Origin: Aliiglaciecola sp. | GTDB taxonomy: Bacteria; Pseudomonadota; Gammaproteobacteria; Enterobacterales; Alteromonadaceae | Assembly (NCBI GenBank): GCA_028356795.1 | Contig: JAOMVH010000008.1 | Location: forward strand, 1-39,885 | Direction: 5' to 3' | DNA: 39,885 bases | Part shown: piece after piece, positions 1-8,459 of the stretch | How positions within the stretch are numbered: the stretch's first letter is position 1 | Layout: each line of letters starts with the position of its first letter | Position numbers and translations under genes: made by a program | Notes under the pieces: model-generated | Told to the model about the DNA's origin: nothing | Databases searched by the model: none | What the model saw: the letters and a program-made list of their open reading frames with translations, nothing else

Positions 1-95
1 GCTGACCTATGCAATTAGTGAGGCTGGTTTGTCTATGCAGCGCAGACACTGATTCTTGCCAACAAAATCCTAACGATATAACGCAGAGTTACCGA

Positions 96-1322
96 ATGCC
101 AAACTCTCGATATAGAAAAGCTTCAATGTTTATTTCCCTGATGTTATTCGCGCTGTCAATCAGTGCCAATGCAATTGCTATGCAGAAGCCGCAAATACAA
201 GAGCTCAGTGAACAGGACTTGGTCGACATACTTGTTGGCTCATGTATTCAGTCCACACGAAACTGCGATCCTCGCCAATCAATTGATACCATACAGCAAG
301 CATTGGCAGAAGGTAAAACATTTAAAATGATTTCTACCGATGGTTTTCCTGATGAAGGCATGGTTGTGGCGGTTCAGGGTTTAGGCGGCGGAGGGGCGTG
401 GAAACATGTCATTGAACGCACCGAAAAGCAAAATCTCGCTAGGATCACTGAGCCTAAGAAACAGGTTGTTAATCTGTTGAGTCAACACATGGGTAAAGAT
501 TTCACTGCGATTGTACGTTCCGAAGCCGCCGGCGCCACCGCCACCGCCACCGCAACCGCATTATTGCTTGCTGCGGATATGGGGATTCCCACATTGGATG
601 CTAGCATCACCGGACGCGCCGTTCCTGAGGTGCAGCAATCGATACCCTGGATCAATGGCATAGCGTCAATTCCAACGGCTATTATTACCCCGTGGGGCGA
701 TGAGATAGTAATTAAGCACGCAGTTGATGAATATCGCGTTGAAGATATCGGCAGAGCAATTGCGGTAGCCAGTGCTGGCGAGGTATATATCACTATGGCA
801 CCCATGTCTGGTACACAAATTAAAAAAGGCGTCATTGCGGGGAACTTGTCAGAAGCTTTGTTGTTTGGCAAAACGGTACGAGAGGCCCGTGAAGCCAGCC
901 AAGACCCAATCGCTGCCTTGCTTGAGGTTGCTGGCGGCTTCAAGCTTTTTCAAGGAATTGTGACTCGCTCTGATGAGCGAGGAGAACGCGGTTTTAATTG
1001 GGTTGATGTGGAGATTGAAGGTGTCGGCAAGTTTAAAGGTCACCAATACCGAGTTTACGTTAAGAACGAGAATATTGTTGGTTGGTTAGATGGCAAAGTG
1101 AATGCCATTTCTCCTGACTATATTTACAATCTCAATCCTACTACTGGAGAGTCCATTATTGGCTTGGGCTATGGTGGCTACACTGTGGATGAAGAGGTTG
1201 TCATCTTAGGCGTACCTGCGCCAAAACAATGGCGCAGCGACAAAGGTGTTGAGTTAATGGGACCTCGCCACTTTGGATTCGACTTTGATTATGTGCCAAT
1301 TGAAAAGCTCCACATGAAATAG
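96..1322 (+). CDS. Secreted DUF917-family (hydantoinase-like) protein
   Basis: Residues after the leader match the DUF917 family, which includes S-methyl thiohydantoin desulfurase-like enzymes. The recognisable part is the block around GRAVPEVQ (normally GRAFPELQ), followed by the long beta-rich C-terminal half. An in-frame ATG at 9 is possible. The ATG at 96 puts a short basic stretch before a hydrophobic segment (FISLMLFALSISANAIA), which reads as a Sec signal peptide, so I prefer 96; the ATG at 126 is another option. An exported DUF917 protein is unusual because the family is mostly cytoplasmic. Where relatives have an E-x-GG-x-N type motif, this one has an Ala-Thr repeat. The gene is convergent with nagP and separated from it by a hairpin terminator. 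Its substrate is unknown, and the gene may belong to an operon that starts left of the window. Confidence 0.7.
   Translation: MPNSRYRKASMFISLMLFALSISANAIAMQKPQIQELSEQDLVDILVGSCIQSTRNCDPRQSIDTIQQALAEGKTFKMISTDGFPDEGMVVAVQGLGGGGAWKHVIERTEKQNLARITEPKKQVVNLLSQHMGKDFTAIVRSEAAGATATATATALLLAADMGIPTLDASITGRAVPEVQQSIPWINGIASIPTAIITPWGDEIVIKHAVDEYRVEDIGRAIAVASAGEVYITMAPMSGTQIKKGVIAGNLSEALLFGKTVREAREASQDPIAALLEVAGGFKLFQGIVTRSDERGERGFNWVDVEIEGVGKFKGHQYRVYVKNENIVGWLDGKVNAISPDYIYNLNPTTGESIIGLGYGGYTVDEEVVILGVPAPKQWRSDKGVELMGPRHFGFDFDYVPIEKLHMK
534..560 (+). repeat. GCCACC hexanucleotide repeat encoding an Ala-Thr run
   Basis: Inside the DUF917 gene the six-base unit GCC-ACC repeats about four times, the last unit being GCA-ACC followed by GCA. 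It encodes an alternating Ala-Thr run directly before a hydrophobic helix. Slippage here would lengthen or shorten the run without breaking the frame. Confidence 0.6.
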
Positions 1323-1477
1323 ATAAAGTGACAGTAAAAATGCTGATTAGCGAGACAATCCCCATGATTGGGCTAAGCATATAAAGATTCGTTGCACGAA
1401 CCCATGGCATCCGGCGGTCATGGGGGGAAGGTTTAATAATTAACAATCAATAAAAACGAGCTTATGTGTATGAGTGT

Positions 1478-1515
1478 AAAAAATGTTGAGTTCGGGCTTA
1501 AGAACTCAACATTTT
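1478..1515. terminator. Bidirectional rho-independent terminator
   Basis: A perfect 14-bp stem (1480-1493 with 1502-1515) encloses an 8-nt loop. On the minus strand it is followed by a run of six T, and on the plus strand the stem itself ends in TTTT. It lies between the convergent DUF917 gene and nagP and ends the nag operon. Confidence 0.85.
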
Positions 1516-1538
1516 CTATCGATACTTGCTGGGAAAAG

Positions 1539-2852
1539 CTATTTCCACTGTCTAATTTTATGGCCTTTTAATGCGTAGAATAAAATGAATCCGTAACAGG
1601 GTAACATCATCCAATAGGCCGTTTGGCTATCTAATGACTCTGCCAGAAAACCATATACCATGGGGAGTACTGCGCCACCAGAGATACCCATAACCAACAA
1701 TGCCGACCCTTTTGCGGTTAGGTTGTACAAGCCATCTAGAGCGAGTGGCCAAACAGCGGGCCAAACCAAGGCATTAGCAAAGCCTAATATCGCAATAAGT
1801 GCGATGGTATCTGGTACCAATTGCACGCCCATCCAGCCCCACAGGATGGCTGATATTGTGGTCGAATCATTATCTGCAAACACGATCCATATGCTCAATA
1901 TGACACCAAGAATTGCTGAAAAAGATAATGCTTGTGCTTGGTCTAAATAGCGTGGGATTAAAGCCAATCCCATCAGGTATCCCAAGACCATGAATGCCAT
2001 TGTATAGGACGTTAATGATGTTGCATTTGCCACACCAAGTTGTGATCCAAACAGGCCAATGGTATCACCGGCAATGACTTCAACTCCGACATACAAAAAT
2101 AAAGTGATCACGCCTAAAACAAGTTGAGGGTGGGAGGATAGTTTGTCACCACTTAACGAATCCTCTGCTGGCTTTTCTAATACTAAATCAGGCAATGAGG
2201 AATATTTTAGTCCAACTGCAAGCACAAAAAGTGCGATTGCCATGTAGGCATAAGGTAAAACTAATCCGTCAGACAGTGCGATGATTTGCTGCAAGCGCTG
2301 GTCTTCAGACAATGCGGCAATAGACTGTGCACTGACACCTGCAAATTCGCCTAGGACTAATACAGTAAATATGATGGGCGCTAAAAAACCCGCGAATTTG
2401 TTTAGCAAACCCATCACTGAGATCCGCACGGCGGCGGTCTCTTGGGGACCAATTTTAACAATGTAGGGATTTGACGCGGTTTGCAAAATAGTCAAACCCG
2501 AACCGACGATAAACTGAGCTACTAAAAATACTGAGAATGCACGACTATATGCAGCTGGAATAAAGAGCAGGCACCCCAAGGCAATCAATGCCAATCCTAA
2601 TACCATGGCATTTTTATAACCTACTTTGTCAAGCACCCATGACATGGGTAGCGCCATTAAAAAGTAAGCAATATAAAATGAAAATGCCACCAGTAATGCT
2701 TGCGATTCAGTCAGTTCACAGACGATTTGCAAAAACGGGATCAAAGCGCCGTTTAGCCATGTGATAAAGCCAAAGACAAAAAACAGTATGCCAATTATCA
2801 GCATAGGAACTAATGTACTGTGACTTTGATTATTTGATATGTTGGTTTGCAT
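1539..2852 (-). CDS. nagP: N-acetylglucosamine MFS permease NagP
   Basis: This is an inner-membrane permease of the sugar:H+ symporter (FucP/NagP-like) branch of the major facilitator superfamily, inferred to import GlcNAc. The 437-residue length fits the family. About twelve hydrophobic segments are visible, starting with LIIGILFFVFGFITWLNGALIPFLQ, and the segment ending in LPMSWVLDKVGYKNAM is the usual loop after the second helix. AGG lies six bases before the ATG. It is the last gene of the minus-strand operon, 17 bp after nagA, and a strong terminator follows. The operon has no PTS component, so GlcNAc should enter unphosphorylated, which agrees with the kinase encoded upstream. Confidence 0.92.
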   Translation of the reverse strand: MQTNISNNQSHSTLVPMLIIGILFFVFGFITWLNGALIPFLQIVCELTESQALLVAFSFYIAYFLMALPMSWVLDKVGYKNAMVLGLALIALGCLLFIPAAYSRAFSVFLVAQFIVGSGLTILQTASNPYIVKIGPQETAAVRISVMGLLNKFAGFLAPIIFTVLVLGEFAGVSAQSIAALSEDQRLQQIIALSDGLVLPYAYMAIALFVLAVGLKYSSLPDLVLEKPAEDSLSGDKLSSHPQLVLGVITLFLYVGVEVIAGDTIGLFGSQLGVANATSLTSYTMAFMVLGYLMGLALIPRYLDQAQALSFSAILGVILSIWIVFADNDSTTISAILWGWMGVQLVPDTIALIAILGFANALVWPAVWPLALDGLYNLTAKGSALLVMGISGGAVLPMVYGFLAESLDSQTAYWMMLPCYGFILFYALKGHKIRQWK

Positions 2853-2869
2853 AATTGACCTAAAATTTT

Positions 2870-4003
2870 CTAATTATTGTTTTTGTAAACGCAGTTGCCC
2901 GCAATGAAGGTGCTGGTTACTTGTAAATCGTCGGATAAGGTAACCCAATCAGCATCAAAGCCAGCCTGAATATAGCCTTTTTTATGCTGTAGTGACAAAA
3001 ACGTCGCAGGGGTAGATGATGCCATGATCAATGCTTCTGCCAAACTAATGTGTAAATCATTGACGGTATTGCATACGGCACTCGCCATATCCAATGCTGA
3101 ACCAGCCAAACGACCATTATCTATAGTAAGCTTATTGCCGTTTTTTGTGATCGTCATTCCAGCAAATGTGAGCTCACTTTGTTCGCTGCCAACATGTGAC
3201 ATTGCATCGGTCACTAACATAATTTTTTGCGCTGATTTGCACTTCAATGCCAGTTGACAACTTTCTTTGCCAACATGTTCACCATCTACTATCAATCCAC
3301 AAAAAGCATCGTTATTTAGCAGCGCTAAACCTAACATGCCTGCTTCCCTGCCGGTAACAGAAGACATGGCGTTAAATAGGTGCGTAAAACCTGTTGCGCC
3401 GGCTTCAAGGGCCTCGAGTGTTTGCGCCGCCGTTGCATTTGAGTGACCTAAACTAACAATCACTCCTTCAGCAACCAGTTGTTTAATGACTGCCGGTGGC
3501 ACTGTTTCAGGTGCAACCGTCATCTGTACCTTGCCAATATCCTTGCGGGTATATATTGCCAACTCAGCATCAGATATTTGCCTGATGTGATTATCAGGGT
3601 GGATACCTTTTTTGGGTACACTCAGGTGAGGTCCTTCAAAATGAATCCCCACTATGCCAGGTAGGTTTTGCGCCAGAGCTTGCTGCATCCCATTGGCTGC
3701 TTGTTGCATAACATCAAGATTATCAGTGATCACTGTAGGCATCATCGACGTCGTGCCGTAACGTTGATGAGCAGTACTCATTGCCACAAGAGTTTGCAGG
3801 GTAGGGGCGTTATTGAACAATTCTCCGCCGCCACCATTAACTTGTACGTCAATAAAGCCCGGTGCCACTGTGCCATCAAGCACAATGTCCGCTTGTTTTT
3901 GTGTGCCACTGGTGACGCCAACAATGTGATTGTCATTCACCTGTATCAAGCAATCATTTTTAAACTGTGTACCATCAAAAAGGTGTTTCGCAAAGTACCG
4001 CAT
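2870..4003 (-). CDS. nagA: N-acetylglucosamine-6-phosphate deacetylase
   Basis: A cytoplasmic metal-dependent amidohydrolase that converts GlcNAc-6-P to GlcN-6-P and acetate. All family hallmarks are present: HFEGPHLS with the metal-binding Glu near residue 123, GHSNAT, THLFNAMS, and VTDAM with the catalytic Asp. About 377 residues is normal for NagA. ATG codons lie at 4009 and 4003. The AAGG ribosome site is only 2 nt from the first but 8 nt from the second, so I use 4003 (protein begins MRYFAKHLF). The gene follows nagB-II by a few bases and precedes nagP by 17 bp, which indicates co-transcription. Confidence 0.95.
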   Translation of the reverse strand: MRYFAKHLFDGTQFKNDCLIQVNDNHIVGVTSGTQKQADIVLDGTVAPGFIDVQVNGGGGELFNNAPTLQTLVAMSTAHQRYGTTSMMPTVITDNLDVMQQAANGMQQALAQNLPGIVGIHFEGPHLSVPKKGIHPDNHIRQISDAELAIYTRKDIGKVQMTVAPETVPPAVIKQLVAEGVIVSLGHSNATAAQTLEALEAGATGFTHLFNAMSSVTGREAGMLGLALLNNDAFCGLIVDGEHVGKESCQLALKCKSAQKIMLVTDAMSHVGSEQSELTFAGMTITKNGNKLTIDNGRLAGSALDMASAVCNTVNDLHISLAEALIMASSTPATFLSLQHKKGYIQAGFDADWVTLSDDLQVTSTFIAGNCVYKNNN

Positions 4004-4013
4004 TGACATTACC

Positions 4014-5012
4014 TTATAGGGTTTTGGTGACTTTTTTCAGACCCGCAGGGCTATCTGGGTCCAGCCCCATAGACAAGGCCGCTTGCTCTACATCCAAGTA
4101 AAAACGCTGCAACACGATAAGGGGCAAACATCTAGGATGAACGCCATCACCATCAACAGTGATATTTTTTGTTTTAGAGCCACGACTTATTATATCGTCA
4201 ATGATGGTATTGTGCGCTGCGTGAGACTCATCCTTGATATTAATATCGATGACCGCCAGCTCCTTTTCTACCAGAGTTACAGGTCCATGGAGGAATTCTG
4301 CACTACTAAATGCTTCTGCGTGAACGCCACACACTTCTTTTAATTTTAAGGCAATTTCCCGCCCAATGGCGTAACCGAAACCGCGGCCAAGCACCACACA
4401 GTGACGCAGGCTTGAAACAAATGACGGATCAAGGTGGGTTGAACCATTGATTGTGTTTGTCAGTTGAGCAGGTAGATTAAGCAGTCCTTTTAATAACATT
4501 TCATCGCCTTTCCAATAGGCAACTAATTGCAATAAAGCGCTTAGTGTTGCCATGTAGCTTTTTGTTGCGGCAATCGCTTTTTCTTCACCTGCACCAATGG
4601 GAATTTCTGCATCGACAATATCGCTTAGTGGAGAATTTGGCGTGTTGACTAACGCCACTGTCATGGCGCCACTTGCCTTTGCCGCTTTCGCTTGTTCGAT
4701 GATATCTGGGCTTCCGCCGGACTGAGAAATTATTAACACCAGTGCGTTATTCAATTTTAAGGTTCGTTTGAATACACTAAAAACCGAGGGTGCGGAAGAC
4801 GATACAGGTATGCCTAGTTCCACCTCTATCAGGTATTTGGCAAATACCCCTGCGTGATCGGATGAACCTCTACCAACAATATAAACCAGGGCAGGATTAA
4901 AGTTTTTAATTTGTTCAACCAAGCTAATGCAAAGGGAATTATTATCTCGTAGTTGTTGCTCGATGATGCTTGGTGCTTGGCGTGACTCTTGTGCCATAAT
5001 GGTTGATTTCAT
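4014..5012 (-). CDS. nagB-II: Glucosamine-6-phosphate deaminase, NagB-II (SIS-domain) type
   Basis: This enzyme converts GlcN-6-P to fructose-6-phosphate and ammonia. It is the non-orthologous NagB-II form, related to the isomerase half of GlmS rather than to classical NagB. It has two SIS domains: the first carries GRGSSDH and SQSGGSPD, and the second ends in the GlmS-like SSAEFLHGP and DPDSPAGLKKVT motifs. A start at 5018 is possible, but the ATG at 5012 overlaps the nagK stop as ATGA and has AAGAG 7 nt upstream, so I prefer 5012. The position between nagK and nagA matches the pathway order. Confidence 0.93.
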   Translation of the reverse strand: MKSTIMAQESRQAPSIIEQQLRDNNSLCISLVEQIKNFNPALVYIVGRGSSDHAGVFAKYLIEVELGIPVSSSAPSVFSVFKRTLKLNNALVLIISQSGGSPDIIEQAKAAKASGAMTVALVNTPNSPLSDIVDAEIPIGAGEEKAIAATKSYMATLSALLQLVAYWKGDEMLLKGLLNLPAQLTNTINGSTHLDPSFVSSLRHCVVLGRGFGYAIGREIALKLKEVCGVHAEAFSSAEFLHGPVTLVEKELAVIDINIKDESHAAHNTIIDDIISRGSKTKNITVDGDGVHPRCLPLIVLQRFYLDVEQAALSMGLDPDSPAGLKKVTKTL

Positions 5013-5902
5013 TGACATTCTCTTGTTAATAGCTGGGGTTTTGAATATAAAATTGCACCGGATTCAGGTGATAACTTGGGTTTGCAAGCGAGTGCTTGAA
5101 TGTGCGGATCTAAATGGCACATCATGGGCTCGGTGATACCCCCAATAAAAGATAATCGAGGCGGGGAGTCCTCCAACAATCGAAAACTTAACTTATTAAT
5201 ATAGGCAGCTGCCTCTTCAACAATGGCTATCGCTTGAGATTGATTTTGCTTGGCTAATTGAAGAACCAGTGGCGCCAAGGTAGCATAAAAAGCGGGCTTG
5301 GCCTCGAGCGTGATTTTTACTAATTGATAAGCATTTTCACATTCAAGTGCGCGCAATACCGCTGCTGACAACTCATTAGCTGTGGCAATGCCATCTAGTG
5401 TCTCTAAGCAGTGAGCAATGGCCATTTTTCCTAACCAAGCACCACTGCCTTTGTCGCCAACCACAAAACCATGGCCACCTAGTTCATGATGGCGGTGCTG
5501 GATAATCGATAGCCCAGAAGAGCCGGTTCCAACAATTACAATGGCGCCATCATTGCCTTCATGGGCCCCTAAACAAGCAATATGCAAATCTGTGGTTACC
5601 CGCTGGCTTTTAAACGGATGACTGTGTTTTAAAAACTGTGCTTTTGTATTGGGTAAGTTGATCCCTGCTAAACCCAATCCCGCGTGGACCTTATCAAGGC
5701 TTAGGTGTTTGATTTTGCTGCATTCAATCGCCTTTTGGCTGGCTTCAATAATCGATTTAACAGCACCTTGCATATCTCGCGCAACATTTGCAGGCCCTGC
5801 AACGGCCTCTGACAATAGGTTTCCATTAGCATCTTCCAGGCGAGCTTTGCATTTTGTGCCGCCACCATCTATACCGATGAAATATTCTGACCCTTTATTC
5901 AC
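5009..5902 (-). CDS. nagK: N-acetylglucosamine kinase, BadF/BadG/BcrA/BcrD ATPase type
   Basis: A predicted ATP-dependent kinase that makes GlcNAc-6-P from imported GlcNAc. The N-terminal phosphate-1 motif GIDGGGTKCKAR and the central IVGTGSSG motif identify the BadF/BadG-type (ASKHA) sugar kinase family, as used by Alteromonadales in place of ROK-type NagK. At 297 residues it has normal length. The start is GTG at 5902, with GAGG 5 nt upstream. It overlaps the end of the hexosaminidase gene by 8 bases, and its own stop overlaps the preferred nagB-II start. It should feed NagA directly. Confidence 0.9.
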   Translation of the reverse strand: MNKGSEYFIGIDGGGTKCKARLEDANGNLLSEAVAGPANVARDMQGAVKSIIEASQKAIECSKIKHLSLDKVHAGLGLAGINLPNTKAQFLKHSHPFKSQRVTTDLHIACLGAHEGNDGAIVIVGTGSSGLSIIQHRHHELGGHGFVVGDKGSGAWLGKMAIAHCLETLDGIATANELSAAVLRALECENAYQLVKITLEAKPAFYATLAPLVLQLAKQNQSQAIAIVEEAAAYINKLSFRLLEDSPPRLSFIGGITEPMMCHLDPHIQALACKPKLSPESGAILYSKPQLLTRECQ

Positions 5903-8459
5903 CGTTGCCTCTCTTTACTTCATTGGTTGAGTTCACTGTCATCACACTGCTGACTTCTTGGGTGTTGGGTAGCATGGCTCTAATACTGATCGGTTGGTTA
6001 ACACTGATAGGATTTAGATAGGTTTGCCATTCACCTGACGGGGCTTTGTATTGCAACTGCATGCCATCAAAGAGGTGATTAATGTGCAGTTTCCCTTGCT
6101 GAACAACCGCACCCGGAGGCGCAATTCTAAAGGGAATATCCTGTTTGCTGAGACGAGAAAATTGTTTACTCACTAAAGCGCTGCTAAACGCTCGCCATTG
6201 TTGATTAATTTTTTGCTTTAATTCCTCATCCTTCAAATCAGCGACTTGGGTTTGCCATTCTGGTTTATGCCATGCTTGTTGAGCAAAACTGATAAGGCGT
6301 GGGAAATACATATAAAAAGCCACGTCATCATGGCGCACAATTTCACTCCACAAATGGGCTTGAATGCCTTCGAATTCTGTCTCATTTATATTTAGTTGTT
6401 CAGCAAGGTATGGACGATTTTGGCGGTCTTGCCATAACCTGTGGTTTTGACCCGCATCATCGGCGACAAATTGAAACACTTTATAGCTATCGGTTGCTCG
6501 ACTCGCCCAATAATACCCTGGCTCATTTGGGTCGACGGCGTAAGGAAAATCGAAATACAACACGTCCGGATAAGACAAAATAGTGTGCCATCCTTGTTGG
6601 GCAAATTTTTGCGCCTCTTTGTGGCCTTGCAACATTAGAGCGTCCCACACATTCACTTGCATCTTTTCATTGGTTTGCGGCGAAAACTCGCGCATTCCAT
6701 CACTCCAGCCCGCCGCGATGATGCCTTGTTGTTGCACTAATTTCGCCACACGCTCAATGAAGTATCCGCCTAACTCCTCAGTACTATTTAGCTGTGTACT
6801 GGTTTCTATGAATTGTTTGCACGCCGGAGACTCGTGCCAGGCACCGGCAGTTTCATCGGCGCCGATATGGTAGCGATTGAGCGGTACGCCGGCTTGTTGG
6901 TGTTGTTCGACTAAATCCACTAGTACTTTTTCAACAAACTTAAAGGTTGCAGGTAGGCAAGGGTTGAGTGTGTTATCGCTATAATGCTGCACTGAGGCAT
7001 AATGGGTTTCATCATTAAAATCGGTTAACAAAAATTCTTCAGCCAGTTTCTTTTTGCCACTTTCTAATAAAGTGAAGTATCGCGCCTCCATGGATTTAAT
7101 GGCCGCTCGAGAATGGCCCGGCATATCGAGTGACGGAATAACTTCAATATGATGTTTTGCAGCCAATTGCAGAATATGTTTGTAGTCACTAACAGAATAA
7201 AAACCATTTGTGTTGCTTTGTCTGTCAGGCCCATTTCCTAGTTGCGGTTGCAAGCAGGTGCGCTCACTGGGATCGTGACAGCGATAGCCTCCGATGTCTG
7301 TGAGCTCTGGCAATCCATTAATTTCAAGTCGCCAGCCCTCGTCATCAGCTAAATGCAAATGCAGTTTATTAAGTTTCAGCCACGCCATTTCTTTAATCAG
7401 TGTTTCAATAAAAGCCAGGCCTCTAAAGTTGCGTGCCACATCTAGATGTACGCCTCGAAATGTATATCTGGGTGAGTCGACATATGTGCCTGATGGAATC
7501 GATTGGGATTGGTTCGCCAATTGGGCAAGGGATACTAATCCGTAAAATATGTCGCTGGCTTGGTTGCCACTAATTTCAATACATTGTGCACTAATGGACA
7601 GCGAGTAGGTGTTTTTGTCATTTTCATCATTGAGTTCAGCTGTCACAGGTAGCCCATTCTCTTGCAAAGACACGCCTGCCGATTGAATCAGTTCTATGGC
7701 TGCTGGATAGGTATCAGAGATGTTTGAAGCTATAAATAAGCCGTTTGATATATCAATGTTAGTGCCGTCAATGTGCTGCTCGCGAATCTTAGGGATCACC
7801 GCATATTGTTGAGAGGTAAGTGCTGTCGTTTGCTGAATCTTTTGATTGCGATGATAAAGAAACTCGGCGTCGTAGCGCTTCGAATTGTCTTCACGATTTC
7901 GCAAAATTTGTTGTTCAGAAGTAAAGCTGCCAGCGTGTGGAATAATCGGTAATTCACCTGGATTGAATTGTTCTTGGGTCGCTTGGATCACGGCAGTTTT
8001 GTTGTCGTCATAAGCAAAATAGTAATTGGGTAGAACGTCGGTTTTAGACACCGACCAAAACGCACTTATAAGTGAAATGTTGTAAGTTTCACCCGCAACA
8101 ATGTTAGCTTTAGGGCTAAGTTTATGCAGATCGCCATTGATATGTTCAATAGCAAAAGTGTCACTTTTTACCGTTTGGATTGGCGATAAATGTGACAAAT
8201 ATATGTGCCAGCCTTTACTTGGCAAAGAATCACTAAATATCAGCTCTAGTTGTGATTGGTAGCACTGGCCTTCAGCGATATCTGTTCGGCAATCAAGCTC
8301 GCTGGTGTTGCTGACAACCTGATAGGTGACTTGCATGTTTTGCGCATTGGAGGCGATTTTTTGCTCAATGCTGATGGGTTCATTCGCTGGCTGACAAGCT
8401 ATAAGCCAAGCACATAGTGTGCTTAAAAAAGCCATTTTGTGAAGGTGCTTATAAGACAT
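5895..8459 (-). CDS. hex: Beta-N-acetylhexosaminidase, GH20 lipoprotein
   Basis: A glycoside hydrolase family 20 enzyme that releases GlcNAc from chitooligosaccharides. The frame is open to 8528, but ATG at 8459 overlaps the TAA of the upstream gene by one base and begins a lipoprotein signal with lipobox LIAC, so I choose 8459. The product has about 854 residues: an N-terminal carbohydrate-binding-like region, a GH20b domain, then the (beta/alpha)8 catalytic barrel. The barrel starts near RGVHLDVARNF and contains HLHLADDEGWR and the HIGADETAGAWHE motif, whose Asp-Glu pair is the catalytic dyad of substrate-assisted hydrolysis. It probably sits at a membrane facing the periplasm or cell surface. 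Confidence 0.94.
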   Translation of the reverse strand: MSYKHLHKMAFLSTLCAWLIACQPANEPISIEQKIASNAQNMQVTYQVVSNTSELDCRTDIAEGQCYQSQLELIFSDSLPSKGWHIYLSHLSPIQTVKSDTFAIEHINGDLHKLSPKANIVAGETYNISLISAFWSVSKTDVLPNYYFAYDDNKTAVIQATQEQFNPGELPIIPHAGSFTSEQQILRNREDNSKRYDAEFLYHRNQKIQQTTALTSQQYAVIPKIREQHIDGTNIDISNGLFIASNISDTYPAAIELIQSAGVSLQENGLPVTAELNDENDKNTYSLSISAQCIEISGNQASDIFYGLVSLAQLANQSQSIPSGTYVDSPRYTFRGVHLDVARNFRGLAFIETLIKEMAWLKLNKLHLHLADDEGWRLEINGLPELTDIGGYRCHDPSERTCLQPQLGNGPDRQSNTNGFYSVSDYKHILQLAAKHHIEVIPSLDMPGHSRAAIKSMEARYFTLLESGKKKLAEEFLLTDFNDETHYASVQHYSDNTLNPCLPATFKFVEKVLVDLVEQHQQAGVPLNRYHIGADETAGAWHESPACKQFIETSTQLNSTEELGGYFIERVAKLVQQQGIIAAGWSDGMREFSPQTNEKMQVNVWDALMLQGHKEAQKFAQQGWHTILSYPDVLYFDFPYAVDPNEPGYYWASRATDSYKVFQFVADDAGQNHRLWQDRQNRPYLAEQLNINETEFEGIQAHLWSEIVRHDDVAFYMYFPRLISFAQQAWHKPEWQTQVADLKDEELKQKINQQWRAFSSALVSKQFSRLSKQDIPFRIAPPGAVVQQGKLHINHLFDGMQLQYKAPSGEWQTYLNPISVNQPISIRAMLPNTQEVSSVMTVNSTNEVKRGNGE

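Noticed and set aside
482-943. Long antisense open frame opposite the DUF917 gene
   Set aside because: It is a shadow of a clear coding gene, arising from the Ala/Thr-rich codons, with no family features and no ribosome site.
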